Shown here in pieces: positions 32,645 to 45,068 of a stretch of 64,000 nt of DNA (positions are counted from its first letter, which is position 1; each line of letters starts with the position of its first letter). The stretch spans positions 5,333,638 to 5,397,637 of the forward strand of contig NC_053142.1 in NCBI RefSeq assembly GCF_016808335.1. Reading direction: 5' to 3'. Origin of the DNA: Panicum virgatum. Its lineage: Eukaryota; Streptophyta; Magnoliopsida; Poales; Poaceae. A program made the translations under genes and the position numbers. The notes below the pieces were generated by a model, which did no database searches, had not been told where the DNA came from, and saw nothing but the letters and a program-made list of their open reading frames with translations.

Positions 32645-33300
32645 CTGAAAATTGCATAATACATCTTTTAAATGCACAATAAATTATTTAAATACATAAT
32701 AAATCGGATAATTGCATAATAATTCTTTTGATTACATAATAAATCATTTAAATTCATAATAAATCAGATAATTGCAAAATAAATCATTTAAATGCATAAT
32801 AATTGCATAATAATTCTTTTAATTACATAATAATTCATTTCAGTGCATAATAAATCATTTAAATGCATAATAAATTAGATAATTGCATAATAAATCATTT
32901 AAATGCATAATAAATCAGATAGTTGCATAATAAATCATTTAAATGCATAATAAATCAGATAATTGCATAATAATTCATTTAAATGCATAATAAACCATTT
33001 CAATGCATAATAAATCAGTTAATTGCATAATAAATCATTTCAGTGCATAATAAATCATTTAAATACATAATAAATCAAATAATTGCATAATAAATCATTT
33101 AAATGCATAATAAATCAGATAATTGCATAATAAATTATGTAAATGCATAATAAATAGTATAAATGCATAAAAAATCTATTAGTTACATAATAAATAATTT
33201 AAATGCATAATAAATCTGATAATTGCATAATAAATGATTTAAATGCACAATAAAGCGGATAATTGCATAATAAATCTGATAATTGCCATAATAATCATAG
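32645..33300. repeat. AT-rich minisatellite, unit about 38-40 bp
   Basis: About 16 diverged copies of a unit built from ATAAATCATTTAAATGCATA and ATAAATCAGATAATTGCATA. The block lies between the hairpin block and the end of the TNP2 remnant. No coding capacity. Confidence 0.9.
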
Positions 33301-33433
33301 ATAATCATTAATATCATGTTCACGGGAAATATTACAAGACATAATCATTCAACTAAGGGAATATTAACAATGGTTCTCTTTATAATCGTCCCTTCATTAT
33401 GATCATTACGTGCGTACGGAGCCTCCTCTTCGG

Positions 33434-34390
33434 CTAAATGAATATTGTGTCAACCTCCACTGCGAACGGAGTCATATCTTCAACCTTATTGTATTCTTCT
33501 TCATCTGTGACATCGTCGACTCCCACAATTTTCCTTTTTCCTGCCAGAACAATATGGCACTTTGGCTCATCTCCGGCACCTACAAATCTTGATTTATTCC
33601 TAGACTTGTCCTTTCTCTGTTTGCTAGACATGTCCTGCACATAGAAAACTTGAGTGACATCTTTAGATAGGACGAATGGTTCGTCTCGATAGCCAAGCTC
33701 TTTGTGGTCTACCGTTGTCATTCCGTACTTGTCGATATCGACACCTTTTCCTGTGAGTTTAACCCATTGACAACGAAATGGAGGTATTTTCAATGGCCCA
33801 TAGTCGAGTTCCCAGATCTCTTCAATGTAACCAAAATATGAGTTCGTTTGGCCACTAGAGTCGGTGGCATCTATACGGACACCACTATTTTGATTGGTGC
33901 TCTTGTTATCTTGGGCTCTTGTAAAAAATGTGTAACCATTAATTTCATATCCTTGGTACATCAAGATTGAATTTGCCGGACCCCTGGCCAGCCAAGCTAG
34001 CTGCTCATGAATTTGATCGTTAGCCATGACTTCCTTCTGCAACCAGGTGGCGAATGTATCGTTATGATATTTTGTAATCCATGTATTAGACTTCAAAGGG
34101 TATATGCTTCGTATGTTGTCTCCGGCAAGGTGTTACCCTCAGGGAGTAAGTTTTTTATAAGTTTCAGCAACTCCTCGAATCTCTTGTCAGACAAACCATT
34201 TGATGGCTTCCATTGCAATAATTCCAATGTGGTACCCAACTTCTTTTGGTCTTGTTTGCAATCAGGGTACAACAATGTTCTATAGTTCTCCAACATATGC
34301 TTCTGATCTCTCGATTCCTTTTCTGTTTCGCAACCTTCCTCAGCTTCGCGTAGTATCTGACCAAGATCATCTTCTACAACGTCACATGTA
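33434..34390 (-). pseudogene. TNP2 transposase with the catalytic middle deleted, DUF4216 retained
   Basis: Reading leftwards, the N-terminal TNP2 text (DDLGQILREAEEGCE, LLYPDCKQDQKKLG, LQWKPSNGLSDKRFEELL, LLPEGNTLPETTYEAY) runs from about 34,390 to 34,100. It then joins directly to text from behind the DDE core (NTWITKYHNDTFATWLQKEVM) and a complete DUF4216 domain (YEINGYTFFTRAQD, YFGYIEEIWELDYG, FRCQWVKL), stop at 33434. The Transposase_21 catalytic domain that should lie between is gone, and the frame changes at the junction near 34,097. The element is therefore an internal-deletion derivative needing transposase from elsewhere. Confidence 0.8.
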
Positions 34391-34630
34391 TAAACTAAAT
34401 CAAGTAATAACTGTTTCTAAAAATTAATTGCTAAGTTATAAAGAAAGATAACTAACCTTTTTTTCAAAAAAAGCAAAAATTCACCTCCCCTCACCTCACT
34501 CAGCTGCCATGAACAGTGAGTTCACTGCAGCTTGAGGGGGGGAGGGGTTGGGGTATTTATAGGCTCGGGCCAAAGGCACCGGTTGGTTTCAATGACCCGG
34601 TGCTAAATTTTATTCAATAGCACCGGGTCA

Positions 34631-37452
34631 AGCACTGTTTAAAACATGCAATTAATATAAAATGACACGTTAAACCCCCAAAATTTTCAGTTACTTAAAA
34701 GCCCTAAATCCGTTTAAATGAACCAAAAAGTCAACTCTCACACCTTGGCTCAAATGAACTTTTGATCAAAACGAAAGTTGTAGAGTTTGACAAGATAAAC
34801 AACTTTCGTATTCAAAGTTTTTCAAGTTATAACATGAAATTTGGAGATAACTCTGAAAAACAGTGGGTTCATTAAACTTGAATTCAAAGTTTTTTGCTTT
34901 ATTTAAAACACAAGGAAAATATAGCTTTTATTAGATCTTAAGTTACATGCATGATCTATTGGCCATCTTTGGTCAGTGTATTACATGTTAGATGAATAAC
35001 CTTGTGTAAAAGTTTAGTGGACATTAGACATGCCTAGCTGTCAGTTTATATTAAATCTTGACTTATGCCTAGGTTAAATAGTTTTATTTATCTAAGTTGT
35101 TCTCATATGATTCATGAGCTGAAACTTTTACAGTTTCCATTTTTAAATGCATGTATTCTTCAGAAAAAGTTTGGTAATTTTTAGTTAGGTCAAACTGGTC
35201 CAAATAATTTATGATAGGAGGAAATGTACTAAATCATGAAAAATAGTTCTTGTACCTGGAAAAATCTAATATTTTTACTACAGTCTTCACTTCAGTTTGA
35301 AACCATTGTTCTAAATTTTAAGGCTCAGAATTTTGGTATAACAGTCTGTGGAATTTAGTTTTGATCCATGCAGCTATACTTTGTGCTATTTTTTCATGCC
35401 TTGTGTAATGCTTAGTTAAATCTGAAATTTTTTTACAGTAGACTTACCATAAGTTGAGGAACACTCAGTAAAAATTGTAGCATCTTTACGTGTAGGGTTT
35501 GTTCTGTATAAATAAATCTTAGTCCTAGTAGTAGCTGTTTAATGTATTTTTAATAATTATTATGCTCAATGAAAATAGCTGAAAATTTTATGGCAGGTTT
35601 GTACTTAAGTAATTGAATCTCCATAAAAATTTCATCTTCAGAAGCTATACCCATCAATGGTTTTGAATATTCCATGCTTGCACTAGAAAAGAACCTTTCT
35701 AAAAATAACAAAACCCTCACTTACTTAATAAGAAAAATTTAATCTAGATAATACTCTATAAATGATTGCCCAAAGATATGTAAAGAAAATATTTTATAAC
35801 TCTATCGTGAATTAAATTAAGTTTGTTACCATCACCACAACTCACGCATATGCATTCATGTAGATTTGACTACTCTCGCTGACGGTACGTACGAGCTGGT
35901 GCCGGAGTCCGAGAGTGAGCAGCGTGAAGCTCAAGTTAATCTAACTGAAATTACTGAAGACCTGAACCAGAGTTCAGAAGAGCCCAAGGTTAGCTCCGCT
36001 CAGGAAGGCAAGCCCCGGAGCATGTCCTACCTATTTTAAATTTATGCAACTGTTTACATTCCTATCTACTTGTGCATTTAAGTTTGTAGGAATTGTTTGG
36101 AACCCTAGTTGCATAATCTTAAGTACCTATGTTTGAATACTAGTATGTGTAGGTCGCTAGTTGGCTATGCTAATGGTTCGGTAGAAGTCGAGTTATTTCC
36201 TGTCACTCGCGAGCTCATAGGAGTTGAATGCTTACTACACACTGCAATATAAGGTTTACGGGCGGGGTTGTTGTACTTGTGATACCCCGTCTGTTTAGTG
36301 AAAATGGATAAGGCCGCGGTGTGTGGTAGTGGTGGTTAAGCGTTTGAACATACTAACCACACGCCGAGAAATATGGTAATCGGTAAGCTTAAGTACCTGA
36401 TCGGACCGGGGAGTGGACTTTTCCCTCACCCTCTTGGAACGTTGTTTCTCATGCGGCCACATGCGGGTGCAAGCGTGGTCACGACCCGGCGTCAACCGTG
36501 GTGTGGGGCTCTTGTAGTCGAAGGGGGTGACCCTAATCCACGAGCCGGAAAGAAAGGAGAAATGTTGCGTGGGGACTGGGTTCCCATGCGTGTGCTAGGT
36601 CTGCCTGGCTAGGTTAACAAATTCGATTCGAATCGTCCGCCTCTCACGGATATTGGGACTGGTTAACCCTTTTGCCACATAGAGTACGAAGTGGAACAAT
36701 GATGATGAGGAATATGGTTGAATGATGAAAAATAATTGTTTTTCACCATGTATGCTATCAGATAGATGCTAATGTAGAATGGTTAATCGAACTAAAACTT
36801 GAAAGCTAAAATCTGAAAATAAGGACTTACTCGTAATTGCTTTTCGGCAAAAACAAACCCCCCAAGCCAAAAGCCTTGCATGTCTAGTTAGAGGGCTAAG
36901 TATATCCTAGTCGGGTAAGCCTTGCTGAGTATTAGTATACTCAGCCTTGCTTGTGGCTCAACTTTGATTTCAGGTGATATTTTTGAAAATCAGATAGCTA
37001 GCTTGACTTGGCCGTGTACTTTGCCTCCTGGTTGGTCGGTGGAGTGGGATACGACTCCGACCAACAATGACAATGCCGAGTGATGTCATATACGGGCTTC
37101 ATCAGGACATCTTGTATCGTCGTTTAGAACTCGCTTTATTTCCGCTGTAGTTGAACTCTGAACTTCTTTCAATTTGAACTTCAAGTATCTTTCTGAGATT
37201 TCGAACTTGGTCTGTAATAGTTAAGTTAAGACTCTGTAATGTAATGTATTTGTGAAATGTTGTACTCTCTGGACTCACCTTCGTGTGGGTTGCATGTAAG
37301 CTTTGTGTTCGATCGACGCTCAGGTGGATTCTTCGGGACATTACCCGACAGCCCTGCCGGATTACTCCGTTTGAAGTGCATGTTAGCCGGTATTACCTTT
37401 ATGGTGATGGTTAGCGCACTTGAGCCGGATTAATTTGGGCGGTGCTGCCACA
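34631..37452 (+). repeat. Left LTR of the Tekay-type element (2.8 kb, deleted)
   Basis: Aligns with the right LTR from AGCACTGTTTAAAAC (34631 versus 45067) to CTGCCACA (37452 versus 49045). It lacks the first 19 bases of the right LTR and about 1.15 kb corresponding to 45325-46481. Elsewhere the copies differ by scattered substitutions, so the insertion is not brand new. A low-level open frame at 36295-36612 recurs in the right LTR and is not considered coding. Confidence 0.88.
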
Positions 37453-37454
37453 GC

Positions 37455-37467
37455 TGGTATCAGAGCC
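37455..37467 (+). other. Primer binding site (initiator Met tRNA type)
   Basis: TGGTATCAGAGCC two bases after the left LTR end, the standard match to the 3' end of plant initiator methionine tRNA. Confidence 0.9.
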
Positions 37468-37730
37468 GAACAAAGCGCACACCCGAGAGTGCAACTAGAT
37501 TTCAAAAGTTTTCCTTAGAACTTAGCCACACAATCGCGTTTGGAAAATACGTTGGTTCGCTAAGGATCGTGCATAGTACGTAAAGCCCTGGGGAAAATTA
37601 TGGGAGTTACTAGGTGGCTATTTAACTTATGGTTTATTATGACTGACTTCCAGCACATTTCTTTCTATACTTTAAATTCAGTACTTTACATTATGTAACG
37701 ACGCACCTACGCTAAGGTAAGACGGTAAGG

Positions 37731-37985
37731 ATCCTCAGTTAACTGAGAGAGTTTGACCTTCCCATCGGTGATGCGAGCCGAACGCTGCCCTCAAGCAGTG
37801 GCTTACTTGAGGTGCTGCCAATATACCAACTATTAGTTGGCTATAATGGGAGTAAAGTATACTCAGTCAGCTGAGGGAGTCTGACCTTCCCGTCGGTGAT
37901 GCGAACCGAACGCTGCACTCAAGCAGTGGCCTACTTGAGCTGCTGCCAATATACCGATCATCGGTCGATTATATTGGGAGTAAAA
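37731..37985 (+). repeat. Tandem duplication of about 130 bp in the gypsy leader
   Basis: Two diverged copies (from about 37731 and 37860) share CTGACCTTCCCxTCGGTGATGCG, CCGAACGCTGC, CTCAAGCAGTGGC and the end GGGAGTAAA. Non-coding leader sequence between the primer site and the first ORF. Confidence 0.85.
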
Positions 37986-38991
37986 GAAACCGTGAATACG
38001 TCACCTCGGTAGCGTATGAGCGCTGTCCATGCAGTGTTGGACGCATGGATGACGCTTCTATAGTGAGCGGTAATGTATGGGGACGCTTTCATGTGTGCTG
38101 GCATGAAAGGTTCAATGAATATATATCTGTCAATTTTCTGCAGGTACACTAACCAGGATTACGTAAGTTAAGAACGGTTAGAACTCGGCTAAATATATAT
38201 AGGGAGAGACGTAAATTGTGCCATGCCACCGGTGCTAACCCCGTAAGTCCAAAGCTATTTGGCAATTGTCTTCCTTGTGAGGACGAATAGGTCGTGCAAG
38301 CATCATGATCATAAACTGAAAGCCAATGAAAATAGATGTGGGTTATTCGTAAATGTTAAGGTTTGCACACGAGCACGGTTCGTTTTCTCTCGATTAAGGT
38401 TTATCTAGAAATCTGTCCTTTTCTGCTATATCCTGGGAGAGGAATTTATTTGACATAGTATATGACTTTATCTGTAGAAGTGCCAGTTGAGAATTTTGTT
38501 CCAAAATTTGTCTACTAGCTGTCGTTTAAATTTGGGAATTTTTCGACTAGTATACAGCGGGGTGCACTAGAAACTTGGACACCCTGTTTTTCTGTCAGCT
38601 TTGAGCACTTGGGTTGCACGAATTTTTAGGCTTTCCTACAGATGTTTTATGCAGATGTGTTCAACACAAAACTTGTGCCAAATTTACTCACCAAGCTTCT
38701 GTCAAAATTTGGTAATTTTAGGCTTAGTAGTTTATCCTCAGCACTCATTTTACTAGCCCTCTGGTCACTGAAAATTTTAGGCAGACAGCAGAGGAAAACT
38801 CAAAGGAAAAGACCTTCTTAGGCTCTGATCTAGCTCTTGGGTTGACTAGCAAAGTTGTGCCTAAGTACCTTAGGAATATTTCTGTAAATTTTGAGAATTT
38901 TTAGAGCTATGTGCTTTTAGTTATACTTGTTTTCGTGAACTACCCAAAATCTGTTTTAACTATCACTCACTTGTGCACATCTTTTGTGCAG

Positions 38992-39672
38992 ATGGCTGCC
39001 CCTGCTCTCCTAGTGTTTGATGAGGATGGGCGTGCCCACTCCGAGTGCACCCACTGGCAGGGTTTTCTCTCCATTCTTTGGGAAGTGATGCGCGATGCCG
39101 GATATCCCAGTCCCCCGCGCTATGTGGGCGAGCAGTTCCATGAGATGGGAGTCGCGCGCTGTCGCGTGCGCAAGACTCATGCTCCCCACCCTTTTCCAGC
39201 TCACTGGGCTTCCTTGGAGCTGGAGGTAGTTGGACACCGTCTGGTTGACACTTGGGAAATTGCAGCCATGACAGCACTCAACAAGTTTTGCGAAAAGAAT
39301 TATACAGCTGTCACACTAGCCCCTATTGGCCTCTTCCCAGCAGAGCAGCCCAATGACCCTAACTGGCTTAGTCGGGTCGGACACACTAGGTACCTTCAGC
39401 AGAACAGAGATGCAGAGACTATCTCCATGTCAGTGAAGTGCATGAATGCACTCTACCACTTGCAGACCTTACAGTCCAAAGCCATGGCCCAAATCATTAC
39501 TTCTGCACGGACCAGCCATGAGATAGTGATTGCTAAGAACGAGCAGATCGCGGATCTTGATGCCCATATTGGCCAACTTGAGGGTCTAGTTGAGGAGCGT
39601 GATGTTCTCTTGGACAATAGGGATGCTGACTTTGCACTTCTGGAGCAGCAGTTCACCGCCCAACAGGTTTAG
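38992..39672 (+). pseudogene. Extra ORF between LTR and gag, coiled-coil protein
   Basis: ATG at 38992 lies directly after an acceptor-like TTTTGTGCAG, giving a start MAAPALLVFDEDGRAH and 226 codons. The C-terminal third is a coiled coil (HIGQLEGLVEERDVLLDNRD). A TAG at 39670-39672 probably replaces CAG, because related text (HNALDHIEMLEDQQAQ) continues in frame. After one frame change it ends SPVRSESSVNNLDDF near 39,868. It is separate from gag and has no recognised domain. Extra ORFs of this kind occur in some plant gypsy elements; function unknown. Confidence 0.65.
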
Positions 39673-40523
39673 CTACATAATGCCTTGGATCACATCGAGA
39701 TGTTGGAGGATCAGCAGGCCCAGCCCGAGGCCATGGAGGAGGAGCCCCGGAGGTTCAGGGTATCTCAGGACTTGACACTATGTCTGGAGTGCCCATGCCA
39801 CCACTTTCTGGAGCTCACTCACCAGTGAGGAGCGAGTCGTCAGTCAACAACCTTGACGACTTTTAGATGATGTCTTAAGTAGTCTTTCGCGCATACTCCT
39901 CAATAGGGTAGCCTAACTTTTGGATAGTGATGTAATAGGCTAACTAAGAGTTGAGTACCTTGCTTTTGTAATGAGTGCCACTCCGATGTAAAAATACTTT
40001 AATCACTTAGGCCTTGGCTAAGAACTTGAAGGATGGTTGTAATGGTTTGCTTGCAGTTGAATCTATCACTGTAGAAACTTGTCTAAATTTTTATCTATTT
40101 TTCCTTGCATTTCTGGGCTGTGTGTTGAATACCAAAGTTGTTGTGAATTTCATGACCTAGGTGCTCACAAAATTTCAGCATCATTAGACTTGTGTGCCAA
40201 AATTTATGGCCCGAACATTGTACCTCGGCCTGCTGAAAAGCAGCTGGACAGAGAGGCAGAATTTGCATTTTTCGACCATCTTAACTATCGATTTAGCTTT
40301 GCAGTTGAATACCAAAGTTGTAGCACGATAAATTATCTATCTGCTGTAAAAATTTGGGCGCATTTCGATGAACAGAGTGCAAGTTATGGATTTTCTTGTA
40401 ACAAAAAGCGTTGCTGTCCCTGTGGTTATCGTGCTCATTCCAGTTCTACTTTTCCGCGCTTACCCTTCTGTACTTTGGGGAAGTCATATGTCACCATACT
40501 AATGAGAGAATTTGCCGTTCCAG

Positions 40524-43500
40524 ATGGTGGGAGCGACACGTGGCAACCCTGAGGGTTTTGGGAACGCGAATGGTAGCGGATCGCAGCAGCCGCCACCACC
40601 GCCACCCAACTTCACGGAATATCTGGCCGCCCAAACCGAGTTACTCCGTCAACTCGTCCAGGGACAACAACAACAACAACAGCAACGGGGTGGACCCAAT
40701 GTTCATCAACCTCAAGCTGCTGGTTACTCGGAATTCTTGGCAACTCAGCCCCCTCTGTTCAACAAGACAGAAGAGCCACTGGATGCGGATGCTTGGATTC
40801 GCACAATCGAATCCAAGTTTTCACTACTTCTGGTGCCATGCTCAGAGCAAAACAAGGCTCACTTTGCCGCGCAACAGCTTCGCGGTTCGGCGCGTGTTTA
40901 ATGGGATAACTACCTTGGCATGCTCCCAGCTGATCACATTGTCACTTGGGATGAATTCAAGACTGCATTCAAGGGTCACCATATTCCAGAAGGACTCATG
41001 GAAAGGAAGCTAAATGAGTTCCTGGCTCTTACTCACGGGACACGTATAGTTCTCCAATATGCCCAAGCTTTCAATAATCTCTGTCAGTACGCGGGCTATC
41101 ATGCAGACACAGATACTAAGAAGAGTGATCGTTTTCGCAGAGGCTTGAATACCAAGCTCAAGGAACGTCTAAACCCCATTAAGGTCGACACATACAATGA
41201 GCTGGTTAATCTAGCACTCACTCAAGAGGACTGTATCATGGCTCACCGTGCTGAGAAAAAGAGGAAAGCGCCAGCTGGACCCTCTAGTGCGCAGCCACAG
41301 AGGTATCGCATAGTGCAGAATGTTGCACCCCAGATTCCTCAGAAAGCCCCTCAGCAAGGGCGTTGGGTTATAAGGCCTCCACTACAGCAGGGCGTTGCAC
41401 GTTTCCCTGTTCCTCAGTTAACTGGCCCAAGGCCAAATGCTCCACAGCCCGCCCGTCCAAGTGATGGAAATCGTTGCTTCAATTGTGGGAGCTCCACTTA
41501 TTTCGCCCGTGAGTGCCCGCAACCCAAGCGACAAAACCAGGGCCAAGGCTCTAATCAGAACAACAAGAACAAGGGCAGAAAGCAGACTATTCAGGTCAGG
41601 CAAGGGCGCATCAATTTCACCACTCTTGCAGAACTTCCCGAGGGCGCACCAGTGATGACGGGTATATTTTCTATCCACAACAAGCCTGCAGTTATATTAT
41701 TTGATTCTGGTGCATCACATAGCTTCATTAATGCGAAATTTGGAGAAAAAGTGGGTTTGGATTTCTGTCACACCAAAGGGTCTTATATGATATCAACACC
41801 GGGTGGAAAAGTTGCTTCCAATCAAATCATGAGAAACGTTCTGATCAAATTGGGTAGCAAAACTATCAAAACTGAACTAATCCTTTTGGCACTGGGAGGC
41901 ATAGATGTGATTTTGGGTATGGATTGGATGAATCGACATGGAGTGGTCTTAGACATTCCTTCCCGAGCTGTTGAAATCAATTCCCCAACCCATGGAACCA
42001 CTACTCTCTATTTGCCATTTCAAGAGTGCATAAATTCTTGTGCATTTACCATGAGTGGATCCAAAGTAGAAGAAATCCCGGTTGTATGCGAGTATGCCGA
42101 TATTTTTCCGGATGACTTGCCAGGAATGCCACCAGATAGAGACATTGAATTCATTATTGAGTTGTAGCCAGGCACTACCCCTATCTCAAAGAGACCATAT
42201 AGAATGCCACCTAAGGAGTTGGCCGAGTTAAAGATTCAACTTCAAGAACTTCTAGACAAAGGTTTCATTCGCCCTAGTGCATCACTGTGGGGTTGTCCAG
42301 CCCTCTTTGTAAAGAAAAAGGATGATAGTTTGAGGTTGTGTGTGGACTACCGACCTCTCAATGCGGTGACAATTAAAAACAAATATCCACTTCCCCGCAT
42401 TGATGTTCTCTTTGATCAACTAGCTGGAGCTCGAGTTTTCTCAAAGATTGATCTTCGCTCTGGCTATCATCAGATCAAGATTCGTCCATGTGATATTCCT
42501 AAAACTGCCTTCTCCATGCAATATGGACTCTATGAATATTTAGTCATGTCTTTTGGTCTCACAAATGCACCTGCCTACTTCATGTACCTCATGAACTCGG
42601 TATTCATGCCTGAGCTTGACAAGTTTGTCGTGGTTTTCATTGATGACATCCTTATTTATTCCAAGAATGAGGAAGACCATGCTACGCACCTACACATTGT
42701 TCTCCAACGTCTTCGGGACCATCAGCACTATGCTAAATTTTCCAAGTGTGAATTCTGGCTAGATAGTGTGAAATTCTTGGGCCACACTATTTCCAGCGAA
42801 GGCATAGCTGTGGATCCTAGTAAAGTGCAAGAGGTGATGAACTGGAAACCTCCTACCTCCGTTCATCAGATTCGCAGTTTTCTTGGTTTTGCTGGATATT
42901 ATCGCCGATTCATTCCGGATTTCTCCAGAATTGCTAAGCCGATGACGGAACTGTTGAAGAAAGGAGTAAAATTTGTGTGGGATGAAAAATGTGAAAAGGC
43001 TTTCCACACCCTAAGAGAGCAGTTGACTACAACACCTGTCTTAGCTCAACCTGATAATACCAGGTCCTTTGACGTGTATTGTGACGCGTTGGGTACTGGT
43101 CTTAGTTGTGTGCTCATGCAAGACAATAGAGTTATTGCGTATGCGTCACGAGCTCTTCGACCCCATGAGCAGAATTATCCTACTCATGACCTCGAGTTAG
43201 CAGCTGTCATTCATGTCTTAAAGATATGGAGGCATTATCTTATGGGTACTCATTGCAATATCTACACCGATCACAAAAGTCTCAAATATATCTTTACTCA
43301 AGCTGACCTAAATATGAGACAAAGACGGTGGCCAGAATTAATCAAAGATTATGATCTTGAGGTGCACTATCACCCAGGCAAGGCTAATGTTGTAGCAGAT
43401 GCACTAAGTCGTAAAGCTCATTGCCATTGCCTATCCGTGGAATCCTATTCTGAAACCCTCTGTCATGAGATGAGGAAGCTCCAGTTGGAAATGATTCCCC

Positions 43501-45068
43501 AAGGCACGTTAAATCACATCTCAGTTGAACCAACTCTTCATGACCAAATCATTATGGCCCAATTACATGATAAAGGTGTTGGAATCATTAAACAAAAACT
43601 CTCTCAAGGAGAAAGGAAATATAAGTGTTTTCGTCAAGACCATAATGGAGTTCTATGGTTTCAAAGTCGATTAGTTGTTCCGAAAAATCATGATCTTCGG
43701 AAGCAAATTCTCGACGAGGCTCATCTTTCCAAATTTTCTATTCACCCGGGCAGTACCAAGATGTATCAAGATCTTAGGCAAAATTTCTGGTGGACTAGGA
43801 TGAAAAGGGAAATTGCTAAATATGTCTCAGAATGTGACACCTGTCAGAGAGTAAAAGCCAGCCACTTGAAAGTAGTCGGTTTACTTCAACCCTTGCCTAT
43901 CCCATCGTGGAAATGGGAAAACATAAGTATGGACTTCATTGTTGGATTGCCAAACACATCCCAGAAGCACGATTCCATTTGGGTTATTGTGGATAGACTC
44001 ACCAAGACGGCACATTTCATTCCGGTACATACTACTTACACTGCCAAAATGTATGCTGAGATCTATCTCGATCGCATTGTTTGCTTGCATGGGGTACCCA
44101 AGACAATCATTTCTGATCGTGGTACACAATTCGTTGCACGCTTTTGGGAACAGTTGCAAGCATCTCTTGGGACAAAATTGATTCGAAGCTCAGCTTATCA
44201 CCCACAAACTAACGGACAAACTGAGAGGGTGAACCAAATCCTAGAAGACATGTTGAAAGCTTGTGTCATTCATTATGACAAGAGTTGGGACAAATGTCTA
44301 GCTCTAGCGGAGTTCTCGTACAACAATAGTTACCAAGAGAGTTTGAAAATGGCACCATTTGAGGCCTTGTATGGTCGACAGTGTCGTACCCCTTTGAGCT
44401 GGTCGCAAGTCGGAGAACGAGTGGTCTTCGGACCCGATCTCGTAACAGAGGCAGAAGAGAAAGTAAGGGTAATACAAGGGCATCTAAAAGCCGCCCAGTC
44501 TAGACAAAAGAGTTATTTTGATAAAAGGAGAGACCCTTTGCAATTTGAAGTAGGTGATCATGTCTATCTTCGAGTCTCGCCAACCAAGGGTGTGCAGAGA
44601 TTCGGAGTAAAGGGCAAGTTAGCTCCCCGATATGTTGGCCCTTATGAAATCACGGAGATTTGTGGACCCGTGGCCTATAGAGTGCGACTTCCTCCTCGAC
44701 TTGCAGCTGTACACGATATTTTCCATGTTTCTCAACTCAAGAAATGTGTTCGAGTTCCCACCGAGATCATTGAACAAACAGAAATATTGGTAGAACTAGA
44801 TCTCTCTTATGTCGAGTATCCTATCAAGGTTCTTGATCAAAAGGAAAGGGTCACTCGAAGAAAAGAAGTTAAAATGTACAAAATTCAATGGAGTCACCAT
44901 AACGAAGAGGAAGCTACCTGGGAAACCGAAAGCTACCTAAATCAAAATTTCCCTGGTTTTCTGAATACAACTGGAGGTACACCCCCTTTTCCTGGCTTAG
45001 CTTACTTATCGGAATCTCGGGACGAGATTCTTTTAAGGGGGGTAGGCTGTAACACCTCCGGTGTTTAG
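40524..45068 (+). pseudogene. gag-pol polyprotein of the Tekay-type chromovirus, two nonsense codons
   Basis: ATG at 40524 (MVGATRGNPEG) follows TTCCAG. One frame carries in order: gag with a poly-Gln stretch; a CCHC knuckle (CFNCGSSTYFARECP); aspartic protease (LFDSGASHSFI); reverse transcriptase ([16 protein letters not shown]); RNase H ([26 protein letters not shown]); integrase with HHCC, then [16 protein letters not shown] and NGQTERVN for the DDE; and a C-terminal chromodomain ([19 protein letters not shown]). The frame is broken only by TAA at 40899-40901 (Trp expected) and TAG at 42165-42167 (Gln expected). No frameshifts were seen. It therefore cannot make the full polyprotein, but every catalytic motif remains. 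Confidence 0.92.
45035..45047 (+). other. Polypurine tract of the gypsy element
   Basis: AAGGGGGGTAGGC immediately before the right LTR start TGTAACACC. Confidence 0.85.

Noticed and set aside
29857..33300. CRISPR-like repeat arrays
   Set aside because: Repeats are contiguous and degenerate with no unique spacers; this is plant satellite-type DNA.
36295..36612. Small frames repeated at 47884-48237
   Set aside because: They are the same LTR segment seen twice; an LTR is not expected to encode protein and the copies are not better conserved than their surroundings.
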